From assembly GCA_021234155.1 (NCBI GenBank), contig JAJEKV010000101.1:2957089-3021088 (forward strand): a stretch of 64,000 nucleotides of DNA. Reading direction: 5' to 3'. Under the pieces are notes generated by a model. That model saw only the letters and a list, made by a program, of their open reading frames with translations, had not been told where the DNA came from and did not search any database. The stretch comes from Isoetes taiwanensis (lineage: Eukaryota > Streptophyta > Lycopodiopsida > Isoetales > Isoetaceae). Made by a program: the position numbers and the translations under genes. Shown in pieces: positions 31,350 to 43,064 of this stretch. How positions within the stretch are numbered: the first letter of the stretch is position 1; every line of letters begins with the position of its first letter.

Positions 31350-31999
31350 TCAAGAAGCCCGATTCGGGTTTGAATATACATGGCGTAAAATTCGATTCTG
31401 TAGAGCCTGCCCGGTTATAGATGTAGCACTACTCATATTCACGGCCAAGTGTTGATCCGAGATGCTGTTTGTCCATTCAGCAGCCTCCTTTACATAGGTC
31501 GAGGAGATTTTGTGTGGAAAACCAATGTCAATCATACGCGACTTAGCGAAGTGAAAGGGGGTGAACCGGGTACATGCCAACGGATCTAGAATGTGGTTTT
31601 CGGTGGTGGTACTCACTTTAAAGCGTGGATCGACTATATCCGAGAGGCATTCCTCCTGCAAATGTGTTTGATAAGACTTGAGTTTAGAACATGCTATGGA
31701 AATTGTAGGGAATTCATGCGTTGGATCGATCATGTTGGCCGACTTCATGATCTGAGCCTCGGAAGAATGATAACCGATGGAAATGGGGACTTTTAACAAT
31801 TTGGGGTTGCACAAGGTCTAGATGTAGGATGTGGAGTGGCAAGCTTTGGTACATATCTTCTTCCACTAAATATTCGAGACAATGTCATTTGCTCCAGTGG
31901 ACGGCCATGAAAACCAAATACTGATTCGGGCTCTAGGCGTGGCAATCCCGCAATGGTTGCGGTTTTGGGAACAAAGCTGGTTGCCTTACCCCAGCCCAA
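31350..31999 (-). other. Unrecognised gene-like frames within the insertion
   Basis: 31,350-31,814 (154 codons, 'SDIVDPRFKVSTTTENHILD', 'KEAAEWTNSISDQHLAVNMS') and 31,793-31,999 ('RLEPESVFGFHGRPLEQMTL') overlap slightly in different frames. The composition is protein-like without obvious low complexity. No motif allows a family call; they could be a captured host gene piece or the remains of an element's own protein. Confidence 0.3.
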
Positions 32000-32369
32000 T
32001 CATTTGATATTGTGCATTGTTCACGTTGTCGAGTTGATTGGCATGAAGATGGTAAGGTTCAAGATGTGATTTATGGTCTTGTTGCAGGTGTCTTTAATGA
32101 AGTTTTATTAGCTTTTTATAGAATAAAACATCTGCCAATAGCATCATGGTGCTGCAAAATGGCATTATAATGTAGAGGCAGTAAAAGAGTTCTGCACTTG
32201 ACTTTGTAACACTTCTTTTGATTTATTTTCTTTGTATGCAAATCGAATGCAGAAACCATAAAGTAGCCCTAATATCCGGCTACATGTTTCGCATGTTTTA
32301 CATGTTCTTACGTATGTTTGCTTTTTTTGCTTTTTTTAGGGCCCAAAGGGCCCAAAAATTTTTTTTAGT

Positions 32370-32825
32370 ACAACAACCAACACATAACTACCATTAACAT
32401 TAATTAACACAACCATTGGGTCCAACACATTTAAATTAAAATCCCCCTTAAACCCCCTTTGGTTTGGGTGCATATTCACACGGGGGGTGACATAGGGCAG
32501 CGAGAGCCCTTATAATTATATTTTGCACGTACAAAATCAACACCATATAGTATTTTGGTTGAAATCTTATAGTATTTTGTAAATCTTGTTATACAGTATA
32601 GCAAATTTTGTACTTGCATACCCCACAAACGAGGAACTTTACGTACGGTGTAGATTAAAGAATAAGGGGTGAATATGCCTATCCAACAGCTCTCGTTGCC
32701 CGGAGTCACCCCCGTGTGAATATGCACCCAAACCAAAGGGGGTTTAAGGGGGATTTTAATTTAAATGTGTTGGACCCAATGGTTGTGTTAATTAATGTTA
32801 ATGGTAGTTATGTGTTGGTTGTTGT
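32370..32825. mobile_element. MITE with about 120-145 bp inverted ends
   Basis: 32,370-32,489 (acaacaaccaacacataact ... ggtttgggtgcatattcaca cgggggg) is repeated in inverse at 32,705-32,825 with almost no mismatch, and similarity fades over the next 25 bp. The centre is under 220 bp, AT-rich and noncoding. No clear target duplication was seen; the right end nearly coincides with the right border of the larger insertion. Confidence 0.82.
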
Positions 32826-33873
32826 TTGTGTGATAAAGCACAAAGTCCTGTAGTGCCACATGGGAGTACTATATGTCCATTACCACGTAGTAATAGGCAT
32901 ACACAATTGAGCAAGAATGTTTTACCTGTGCCTGCTTTTCCATCCACAAAAATTGGTCCTTCACTCTGTTGAAATTCTAATTGATCCTGTATATAGAGGT
33001 ATATATCCGATTGGTTAGTACTCATCATGCTTGCCATTTGCATGGCAGTATTTATATATGCAGCGTGATCTGAAAATCTGGCTAGTTCGTTCATGACATC
33101 CCTCGAGAGACGAGGCTGCAATTGTATGCCAAATGCCATGATATTGGTACCATGTTGTATTAGTATGCTATTAATCAAGTGAAGAGACTCATTGAATGCA
33201 ACTGACTCATCATTTGAGTATTGATCCAATAAATCAAGGCTCATAGGCGATTGGAACTTGTTCCATATTTCAATTGCTGGTGCCTGATCAAGCAAAAGCA
33301 TCGCAAATAAAAATCGCAATTGTGTGGGACTTAAGGATAATGATGTTGCTTCTTCCATAACTAGTACTGCCTCGTTGTGTGCAGCAAGTAGTCCTCGTGC
33401 CTCTGCAGCTTGCTGATATGTTTGATGTTGCTGACCATTCACCACTTTGAGCTCTTCCCATGTTCTCGCAGGTTGATGTAGTAAAATTTGTCTTAAATAG
33501 AATGCCTCCCCTACCCGAGGTAATAACAAACGTATTCTACATATTATAGGTTGTCTTGATCTTTTTTTAACAATATTTCTAGTGAACCCCATTCGGCTCT
33601 TGTTCTAAGTAGCCGCTGAATTGCGTTCCTCTGCGGCCGTGCTATCACGTTACTCAATGTATATTGTTCGTGGTACTGAATATATGTAACGCTATCAAAT
33701 GCCGAATCCAAGGGTCGCAAAAAATAGCGATCCAAAAGTGACCTGGAATTTGGCAAAGGTAAATGCAATGGAAGACACTTTTGACGAGGGTGCCTTATTC
33801 GTTATATGGTAGGACATTGTCCTCCGGGATGCTTCCGGTGGCGGTGTATCGTGCCTTTATGTAGTCTCGTATT

Positions 33874-34392
33874 TCATTCGGGGCTGATCTTTCTGCGTTG
33901 TTGATTCATTTTCGTGTGTCGTCTCTCGTCGCCGTATTCTATACGTTCACTAATTCCCAATGGGATTTGTGCATCAACTGCATGCCTCTCTCGAGTTACT
34001 TGGAAATTGGTACTGTCGAATCCCTTGTATATGTATCCATAGAGATAAGAGAAGACATGAACAGTGGATGCAATATCCACCATAATATGACAATCTAGTT
34101 CGTGGAGAAGAAAAGCATTATATGGAACAACCCATACGTCATCTGCAGACCTCCTTCTGTATTGTACATAACCTCTTGAGTCAAGATGGGTTCGTGGATT
34201 TATAGGTTTTGGATAGTCGTAAATGCAAGGTGTGTTATTTGCAGAGCATCTTTCTGTATGTCTATGTATCATAAACTTTTCAACTTGACCTCGCAGAACT
34301 AGGTCTGTTGGAAGTTCAGCAGAGATAATTTGATCAATGCTGTCAATTGGTATATCGGGTTCTGTACGCAACACAAGGTGAGCATGTGGCAA
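33874..34392 (-). pseudogene. Helitron Rep (HUH endonuclease) domain piece
   Basis: The frame holds the metal-binding HxH motif (MPHAHLVLRT) at its start and the tyrosine motif region 'GYIYKGFD' about 120 residues later, as in rolling-circle replicases. 'VPYNAFLLHELDCHIMVDIA' is the conserved block between them. The active-site Tyr order YLYGYIYKG preserves the two-tyrosine spacing typical of Helitrons. The neighbouring frames are out of phase, so no complete protein is made. Confidence 0.85.
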
Positions 34393-36361
34393 TCCTCGTT
34401 TTTTGAAATTCTATAACATGTATCATATAGGACACATCTTTGAAAGAATTTTATGAGTAGCTCTTTTAGCCGTTGTAACCTTCCATGAAAGCATCGAACA
34501 ACGATTATAGGCACATCTATTTGTTTGTCCAGGCTTGAGTGCAAGTCGTATTTCCGGCCAGTCTGTATTTGTTGTCATCGTGATAAATAGCGTAGGGCAG
34601 CCTTTTGCTCTAGAAAGAGCAAGTGCATCTGCAACTTGCACAGAGCACCATCTCTTACATCCTAGGAATGATGCAGGCAAAATAGTATCATTCTGGTCAT
34701 CATTTTCCCGCTCCGAGTAATCTTCATCATACTGCGTCCTCCTATTTTTGAAAGCTGGTGTCCTAAAATAATTCAATCGTGCATCTTCTACTCTTGAATA
34801 CATATCGACTAAATACTCTCCACACAAAGCGACCTAGATGTAAGAATCGATCTTCATGTAATAATCTTGCCCTATACCCTCGCAATTGTGTCAACCCATG
34901 CTCATTTCCAGGCCCCCAACCTAATGTACCATGCGGATAGAGAAGCGGATATTGTAGCGGTTCATACATTGGATCAAGAATATTCATAAAGGTCGGCTCT
35001 CCCTCGTTCTGGACCCAAAAACCAGCAACACGAGGTCTGATTTTGGCCAGATTATCGACCTCTTGCAATGGCAAAGCAATTTCATCGCCGCAACCGCTCC
35101 ACGAATCGTATATATATGCGGATGGCATACGATGGTTCCCATAGCACGAAGGTTTGAATAAATGGATTTATTTGGTTCAGAGCTGAACCAACTAATCCAA
35201 TCCACTGGAAAGGTACCTCCAAATGTCCAGCTCGTGTATAATGTTGCGACTCATCATAGACATACCAATGTATAGGATTTCCAGGGTCTGACATTGGGAG
35301 CAAAGCGGTGATATGTACGCCCCGCCGATAGTCACAAATGAAGGGAAATCTAAAGGGAAGCGGGTCAACTCCAAGCACACTAAAACAAAATAAATTATTT
35401 ACTCTCCTAGATACGGTATTGAAACTTGGGTCGTTATACAAATTGTTAGGTCTTTCAGGCAAAGGGAGTAGCGGTGGCAATAACCATCTCCCCTTGTTGC
35501 AAAGAATACCCATTCGTTTCAACACCGAAAGCAATAGAATATGGCAATATGTACATCTCTTATTCCACGTGCCCATAGCATAAGTACGCTTTATTGCTGA
35601 ATTCATACGTTGTGCTTGAGCTTGCCAATGCCTTGAAGATTGTTCTAAATCCTCTATTATACATTGTTCTCTTATGGGACTAGCAGCCTGAATTTCGTTG
35701 TGTTGGATTTGTGTGGTATCCATTCTAGTCCCATCTACAACCACTTGCTCGTTATGATTCACTTGTTCATCAACTCTATTCTTATCTCGATGCTTTCTAG
35801 CAATTTCTATCAATCTCTCCTGCCTTCTCTCTACAGTCACATCTGACGATACTCTAATAGTATGTGTGACATCTCCCTCAATAGCATCTGAATTTAGTAA
35901 AGCATCACAAGTTGAAAAAGTACACGTTGACATCGGCATGGACATCGTTTGTGCATCGACCATAGAGCTCATTTTTAATTCTGCGCTTGATCGATTATTC
36001 TGAATTTGTGAGTGTTTGTATGTGCTAATACTTTCTGATGTTCTATTAGAGTATGCACCCATCGAGCTTGCATCTGGTGTTACATCAATAACGGAACATG
36101 TTTGAGGTGGATGAATATCCATATGAACATAATTCATTGCTGTTATTCGAGGTATACCCTCTACAGATATACATGTGTCTTGATTTGTAAATGTGTTAGT
36201 GGATGTGGATCCTACAGTACTAAAAGTAGTACTCCTCATCTCTCGGTGTCGTCTTACATGTTCTCTCGATCGTGTTCGCCGTATCTCACTCTGTTCCTCA
36301 GTCAAATTTGTATATCTTTGATTTTTAATTTGGATCGTGTTTGACGCTCGACGTTCTCTAA

Positions 36362-36384
36362 TGCGCTCTCTCTCTCTCTCTCTC
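36362..36384. repeat. (CT)n microsatellite
   Basis: A CT dinucleotide run. On the minus strand it encodes the RERERE tract in the Helitron N-terminal region. Confidence 0.85.
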
Positions 36385-36460
36385 ACGCACTCTCTATCTC
36401 TGTTCCTCACTCAAGTTTGCATACCAATGTCTACGATATGCATTTCGATCTCGAGCCATG

Positions 36461-37560
36461 TCTAGTAAAAGAAAATTCACTTCTATATGAATCCCCTATT
36501 GCAATGGTGTAAAGGATAACTTACATGACCTTTTTTCTTCACTCGCGTATTGTCTTACTCTGTCCTCGACTACTAGCACATAGTTGGACGTATAATTTAA
36601 ACCATACATACATATCCTGGATACATAATAAATCAAGGGAAAAGGCATCACTAGTAAAAGATGAAACTATTTCTATAACAAATCATAATTTCCACACCCC
36701 TAAATCAACATCTACTCTAGGAATGCTAAGACCAATATTTCTATTAGTATAACATGGAGTCTAAGCCATGAACTTTTTTTGTTTTTGCTCCAACCATGTT
36801 CACTAGGGAATTATCACTAATGCCTAGGATTTGATAAATTTTTGAATTAGATTTGCAGAGAGCCTCACATCACATGCATGGCTTTGGTAAAGATAAAGAT
36901 TGATATTGTTGCCTATCAATTTCAATGTTCTTGCCATATTTTTTTTTTCTCTATAAATGTTAAATGCAAGTTTCAGTTCGCACAAAATAACATGACTCAT
37001 GTTTAACTTAGTTAGCAAACATCTCGAACAATATGAATTTGGCATTTCAAAATCTTGAGGACCCAAATTATCCTACCTCAACGCTTGGTCCGTTATGAAT
37101 ATAAAAGAAACATCGATTCGATTGAAAAATGTGGTACATATGAAACTAATTCGTTTTTTCTACACTTTGTACTGGGAATCTAATTAATAGCTATTCATGA
37201 GACTAGACTTCTATCTTTCACTGTTATACGTTTTATTTAATTTAACATCTCACTTTCCTCCGCATGGCAATGCATGATAGTGGCCTTTTTTTTGCAAGTA
37301 GTTGGCTTTTCTTTGCACTATCATTTGGTGGTGTATACAAAAGTGTACGTGTTTTCGTATGTTGTTTTTTGCAACTAGTTGGCTTTGTTTGCACTGTCAT
37401 TTGGTGGTGCATTCACATACATAAGTGTATGTGTCTGTGTCTAGGTAGAATGTATGTGAGCCCATTGTCTTGGTCTCCTTGGATCTAGTATACTTTTTGC
37501 TCCACATCTTGACCACTAGATCTTAGATATGGGCTAGTTTGAAGAATCCGGCTAATTAGT
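36461..37560. other. AT-rich stretch, no gene recognised
   Basis: Probably includes the 5' noncoding part of the Helitron, but no end motif was found. Two similar phrases (gtagttggcttt...cactatcatttggtggtg and ctagttggctttgtttgcac...tcatttggtggtg) near 37,298 and 37,375 form a local duplication of about 75 bp. Confidence 0.5.
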
Positions 37561-38854
37561 AGCTCCATTCAGCGACTGTAATGGAAATGCAAGGGCACCA
37601 GGCCCTGCCTCGGCACAGGCACATTCTGCTAGGGCTTCCAAGAAAATGCCCTAGCATTTCTTTAACATGGCCTTGCATTTCTTTTCAATCTTCTTTCTTG
37701 AAGAGGGCCTTAGGGCCTTGCAAGAGTAAATACGAAACCCTAGCCAAACAACACTCCGGTAAAGAAAATATTTACATCGCACAAAATTGTCTCTACTATC
37801 TATCTATAGTAGATTCATTAGGGTTGTGTAAGATAGCGCAGGCTATGGCGAAGGATATGCACAGCTGCTGGATCGGTCGCGATCCCGATCCGCGCGGTCA
37901 CAGATCCCATAAGGCAGGCAAAAGAAATGCTCTGTTTCCGATACCCCAAGAATTGAAGCTGGCTCCGGTTTTTTGGTCTGCCATCAGATCTCCTGGATAA
38001 CCAGAGTAAGATCCCTTTCCAAATATGCCTGTGCAAGCTGTAGCAGCTTCTAATGGGGCTTTAGCATCTCCCTGATAATGCCCATTGGTGAAAGGATTTG
38101 TGGCAGTCCCAGCAACTATGGTAGCAATGTTTAAAAATCAAAGCAGAGTACTATTCTTCTTCTTATTACTTTTCGTCTTCTTCCTGATTAGATTAGTCCA
38201 ACAAAAAAACCGAACCTCACTTCTTCCTCTCTTCTTTTTGGGTCCGATCAGATTCGTCTGTTGCCTCAGGCTTCCCATACAGGTTCTATTTCTATAATCT
38301 ATACCAGGCTTCCTATTAAGAGGTTATTAATCTATCTCAGGCTTCGCGAATCCAGGATAAGATAGCTTCTGGGCAGTCACATATTGCCTATGAAGCAGTC
38401 TGTCATGGGCTAAGGTCTAAGCAGCCAGGAACAGATGAAGCACAAAACAGATGAAGCAATTCGACACGAAAGAAATAGGATGCATACCTTATACCAAGAG
38501 GAATATGGAGCGGCATACACTCGAAATGTAACGAGGAACCTCTGCCCTTTATCTCTATTTATACCCAGAGGAATCCCAAAAAAAGCTTACACGTAGACTG
38601 GAATCAACAGAATCTCTGATAAATCTAAGCTGGATCCTCTACACCTGCACTGGATTCAACAGAATCTTTGCTAAATCTCAGCTGGATCCGAAGGTTTGAA
38701 CAGCTGTACCAGGCCGGAATTAACTCGACAGCTGCATCTGTACATATCACATCACAGAGGTTGCTGGCCGCATCCAATTGATCACGGATCTAAATCCGAT
38801 TGTTTTATATTTGAACCACAAGTATTTGAGGATACGTGTTAAAAAAATCAGCCC
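37561..38854. other. Unassigned stretch with a promoter-like site on the minus strand
   Basis: No coding frame is supported. On the minus strand a good TATA box (ctgggtataaatagagataa, near 38,550-38,572) is followed about 30 bp on by a pyrimidine-purine start-like site and a leader rich in short repeats (ggaagcctg, three times between 38,270 and 38,350). This could be a pol II promoter or part of an LTR; no matching second LTR was seen. Confidence 0.35.
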
Positions 38855-39190
38855 CTGACTACCCCATTTCTCCGCATCCCCCATTCTTCATCTTTTACAG
38901 AAAATCCCCACGTTCTAAATTGCAATCCCCCATTACTCCCTCATTACCCCTACTACCCCTAACTACCCCGTTTCTCCTCATCCCCCATTCTTCATTTTTT
39001 TTTAAGGAATCCCCATGTTCTAAATTGCAATCCCCTTATTACTCCATCATTACCCCTAGTACCCTTGACTACCCCATTTCTCCTCATCCTCCATTCTTCA
39101 TTTTTTATAGAAAATCCCCATGTTATAGATTGCAATCCCCCTATTACTCCCTCAGTACCCCTAACATAGAACTAAAATCCTCTTCTCCTC
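38855..39190 (+). repeat. Minisatellite, three units of about 106 bp
   Basis: Units start at 38,855, 38,960 and 39,067 (actaccccatttctcc, ..., ccccattcttcat, ..., aattgcaatcccc). The C-rich composition produces a long plus-strand open frame of repeating S/P/F/Y residues that is not a gene. Confidence 0.85.
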
Positions 39191-39196
39191 AAAAAA

Positions 39197-39790
39197 TTAT
39201 CCTTTGCTCGTCAATCCCCCATTTCCAAAAGGGGGTATTTTAAGGAGGATGTGGGCATCATTTTTGATGTCATAAACTGCACGTTTTAATTTCCAAACCA
39301 TGTTACTTCCTTCCTCAAAGCCTGGAGCTTGCTTCATATATATCTCTTCCTGCAAATTTGCATTTAGAAATGCAGTTTTCACATCCATATGATGGATATC
39401 AAGTTTGAGTGCATTTGCTAGAGCTAACACAAGCCTAATACTTGTTAATTTGACAATTGGGGAGTATGTCTCTTCATAATCAATTCCTTTCTTTTGTGAA
39501 AAACCCTGAGCAACCAGTCTAGCTTTATACCTTTTGGTCCCATCAGAATTTGTTTTAATTCTATAAATCCACTTATTTCCAATCAAATTCTTCCCTGTTG
39601 GAGATTCAGCTACTCATACGTGCATGTTTCTTTAAAGGAATCCATCTCTTCTTGCATTGCCTTTAGCCATTCCGACGCTTTTTCTGAGTTAACAGCTTCT
39701 TCAAATGATTTCGGAGTATCGGGTTCAAACACAGCCATCAATGATGGAAACCTAACTGGAGGTTCTCAAATAGGAAAATCGAAAAGGGAG
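39197..39790 (-). mobile_element. Ty1/copia retrotransposon fragment (reverse transcriptase region)
   Basis: Fossil piece of a copia-type pol. The frame 39,197-39,586 is the amino half of the RT ('RYKARLVAQGFSQKKGIDYE', 'HHMDVKTAFLNANLQEEIYM'). About 200 bp upstream on the same strand belong to the segment before the RT. LTRs, gag, integrase and RNase H were not identified, so only a small broken part of the element remains. The age cannot be judged without LTRs. Confidence 0.9.
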
Positions 39791-41212
39791 TAAGGCTGGA
39801 GTGCGACCCTCTCGAATGGCTCTCAACTCACCAGGCTTGTATTGTCCATGGCAAACAGTATAGATTTCTCGGAATTCTTGTTACCTCCTTTAGAAAGAGC
39901 GAGCTTTGCTCTCACTCTCTTTTGGCAACTCTCTGTCTCAATGTAGCTTAGTTATTTTGCTAGGTTATATTACACAAAGAGGCTCTAAATGGGAGGTGGA
40001 ACATAACTCGTTCCTTCTAGAGGTAAAAGTTCTCAATATGCAAGTTGCTATGACGTCAGAGGTGAGAGCATACCCTAATTTCAAGCCAAAGTGGTGCCTG
40101 AGTTTTGTCCATCCGTATAGCGGCTGTTAGGCGCCAAATCATGGAATATTCTAACTCTTACTATTGATGGAGAACCTCGAGCAACACTGTGACTTGAAGT
40201 TAGAGGACATGTCCCCTTCGGCGTCGTGGTATATTGTACAAGGACGGAGGTAACAAGTTTTTTGAGTACTCTATTTTTATTGTGGCCATCGATGATACAA
40301 CCTAGTGGTTGCTTGCGATTCTGTGGCTTCAAGTTCATGAGACGATGGTGGGGCTAATATAGAGGGACAGATGCCATTGGAATTAGTGGCCCAAGCATGG
40401 AAGGGTTCATCAGAATTCATGTGGTTGATGAGTAAACGCATCGAGACTTCCCAATCTTTCTTTCCCCGCCTCTTTGGGCAATGTAGCTTAGTTTACATTC
40501 TAAGTTCCATTGTTCAAAGAGGCGTGAAAGCAAGATTTGGGAATGCGCGATGCTTTCACTCTAATATTCCTTGATGCAGCTGATGGGTCTTGCCATGCTA
40601 TACGCCACTATGTATGAACAATAAAGTTGATCGTGGGCCTTGTGGACCTTCCTTGACCACTGCATCCTCTAGACTGATCCGTGATTGTTTCAGCCCTTCA
40701 CATGCAAAGATTACTTTGGAGCAAGATTCTGCCGCACGTGAAGGGAGAAACCGTAACGGAAGTCAATAGGGTGCAATGGTTGCAAAGGGAGGTTCTCAAG
40801 GCACTCAGGTCGAATGCTGAACCTGAATATCACATGTGGATCATGTATCTTGTGAACCTTTCTTAACCAGAGTACATCATAATCATCAACAGTGGATCTT
40901 GTATCTTGTGAAACCTCATCTCCATCAAAATCGGCTCTACTGGTCTGTGGCTATTATTAATAGTAAATTTGTTATACATGAAACATGGAACACGGACAAA
41001 TTGTTAAAACAACAAGAACTATTATACATGAATGAAACATAGGACACGGTAACAAATTGTTTAGACGACAAAAACTTATAACAAAAAACTTTACTTTTTA
41101 TTAATAATGCCAGAACGGTTACAATAGTTTGAAAATTCTCATCCACGGTTACAATAGATTGAAGATACTCATCACATCATCTTTTTAGGCAGCACCATCT
41201 TCATCAGTTTCG
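39791..41212. other. Unassigned stretch between copia and hAT remains
   Basis: No gene supported. Two related segments (about 39,900-39,990 and 40,455-40,530, sharing caatgtagcttagtt and caaagaggc) indicate an old duplication. The last 200 bp probably form the 3' noncoding part of the hAT element. Confidence 0.45.
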
Positions 41213-43064
41213 TCATCCCGGGTTCCGTCCTCCTGCCTGCTCTAGGTTCAACCTCCTATGGCCCTTTCCCATACTACAACATCCTCGAGATGTGTTTCTT
41301 CTGACACGTTGCATATTTGTCAGGGTAATTGGCATTGGAGAGTCTGCTGGATCATGTACAGTTAAGTCCTCAAACGGAACTCTAGTATTACTTGCACCTG
41401 GCCTTTCTGTATCAGACTCCTCCTCTGTATCTTCGCTGTCGTCTGACTCGTCCGAGAACATGTTCTCATCTAAATCATCTTCGGTGTCGACAAAATGGGT
41501 ACGCTGAATGTCTTTGTCAACATGGTTGGCAGCATTTACTGCAAGCAGCTCGTCCTCACTGTCTTCGAAGCTGTCCTCTTCCACTTCAGAATCTGCATCT
41601 ATGAGAGGAAACTGTAGTTTATCGACTACGGCTGCACCACTGTTGCGATTCAAAAGCCGCTAGTTTGAGAAGTTATATACAAGTTTGTCAGCCTTCTTAC
41701 GCAGTAGGTGATTTCGCGTGACACTGTATATATACTTACAGGCACTCCAATTCCTCTCACTTGCACTATTGGAGGATACTAAGGAGAGGATAGTCATTGC
41801 AAGGGCCTGTAATCTATCAGTAACTTGTCCATGGGCTTGCCACCATGCATAGGATTCTATATTGGGATTCTTATGACTCTCCAATGCGTCGTGAAGCTCT
41901 TCATCTGCCCAACTTCCACTCAAGTTTTGGTACTCGGTTAACTCGGCAATTAAAAGCTTGTAGTCCGAGCTGTTAGGATAGTACATTTTGTAACCTTCTT
42001 CAACGAACCCATAACTTCCTTATCTGTATGTTGGTCCATATCATAGTTGTGCGGGTCTAAGGCATGTAAAGCGCCATAAAGGTCATTTTACGACTTCTTC
42101 CATCGTACAATGAAATCTTTGAGCAGTGCTGCGCACTTGGCATTGTCAAAGGGCGTATTGGGCCCGTCATGTTCTAGGATTGATTGAATTGAGTGACAAC
42201 ACCTCCAGACATTACCAGTGCTTGCCTTCGAAGAATCAAGGATTCTGATGGCGTGACAAACAGGTTGCATGCACTTCACAACATTCTTTATGCCTTTCCA
42301 AAATGTCTCCTGCCCAAGCATTTCTCGAAGGGCAGCGGCTTGCTGCCGATGTTTGGATGCATTTTTGTCCTTCTGCCTCCTCTCCCATTCAAAGAAGTCT
42401 GTATGATTGAAGGTCGAGATAATCGGGTCACGACACCTAAGCACTCTTTCAAGACAAATGTAATTGGAACCAAATCGGCTCTGGCCAGGATTCATGAGTG
42501 CTAGGGCCTTCTGACGCAATGACTTGTATATGGCATAAATTGCCGGCTTCTTTGTGATCAACTTCACAAGACGACGCGCTTTTCGAATGGGATCTTTGAA
42601 TCAAGTATGCTGTGAGAACCAATCCTTGAGCAACAAGTTTAGGCAATGGCATTGGAAGCTAGTGGCATCCAATCCTGGAAATTCGGACTCCAACAATTCA
42701 CCTCCTAACTTACAATTAGATGCGTTATCCATTACAACCTGAAATATTCTCTTCAGTCCAAAACTCTCTATCATAGCCTTTGTTTTCTGAAAAATCCAAT
42801 CTCCTATCACATGATCAGTTTTAGTTTCCATGGTCTTCAAAAATACTTCGCCCCCTGGATACACGATCATGAAGTTTATAAGGTGGTCCTTCTTTACATT
42901 GCTCCAACCATCAGTTACTAGTGAAGCCGGCTTGGCTTCAGTAACACGACACAACTTCATCTCCACCCTCTCAACCATTTTCCCGTGTATTTCATCGACC
43001 ATTTTGTTACTGGCATGCTTGTATGAAGGCAACTTGAAAGCCGACCCCGCTTTGGCAACTTCTT
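41213..43064 (-). mobile_element. hAT transposon, 3' portion of the transposase
   Basis: Minus frames hold the DUF659-type core (42,601-43,110 includes 'PASLVTDGWSNVKKDHLINF' and 'QVVMDNASNCKLGGELLESE'), a middle part (42,088-42,567) and the hAT carboxyl dimerisation region (41,660-41,986: 'SLVSSNSASERNWSACKYIY'). They are followed by an acidic Glu/Asp/Ser tail (41,213-41,653: 'EDSEDTEEESDTERPG'). The frames are separated by stops and shifts, so this copy is dead. The gene continues at 55,465 on the other side of the gypsy insertion. Confidence 0.92.

Larger units (their letters stand above)
30598..32832. mobile_element. 2.2 kb insertion splitting the Helitron helicase
   Basis: The helicase motif I region ends at about 32,833 and resumes at about 30,597. 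Between them is unrelated DNA. At the borders up to three bases (ATA) are shared, compatible with a short target duplication. The left border begins tatgtagcacaataacaggg, the same phrase that starts the SINE-containing repeats at 14,986 and 15,430. Inside, minus frames 31,350-31,814 and 31,793-31,999 look gene-like but are not recognised. Confidence 0.6.
29431..36460 (-). mobile_element. Helitron (RepHel), decayed, interrupted
   Basis: Minus-strand pieces in the order of a Helitron replicase-helicase. An Arg-rich start (from about 36,455: 'MARDRNAYRRHWYANLSEEQ', then a stop, then a CT-repeat-encoded RERERE tract) leads into 35,082-36,410. The Helitron N-terminal domain is at 34,423-35,128 ('MYEPLQYPLLYPHGTLGWGP', 'GCPTLFITMTTNTDWPEI'). 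The Rep domain is at 33,874-34,392, with the HxH motif 'MPHAHLVL' and 'YLYGYIYKG'. The PIF1-type helicase follows: Walker A 'GKAGTGKTFLLN' (32,798-33,592), Walker B 'IIWDEFPM' and 'ASGDFRQVAPIV' (30,181-30,597), and the motif V/VI region 'NSCQGLTLDRIVLDLR' and 'GQLYTALTR' (29,431-29,832). Many frame changes and stops are present. The exact TC and CTRR ends were not found. Confidence 0.93.

Noticed and set aside
36345-36410. Arg-Glu repeat tract as a functional RS/RE-like domain
   Set aside because: It is encoded by a CT microsatellite expansion in a dead Helitron frame.
38550-38572. LTR of the nearby copia fragment
   Set aside because: A good TATA box is present on the right strand, but no TG/CA borders, target duplication or second LTR could be found, so it is only noted as promoter-like.
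38836-39243. 135-codon plus-strand frame
   Set aside because: It is a direct translation of the 106-bp minisatellite, rich in Ser/Pro/Phe, with no gene features.
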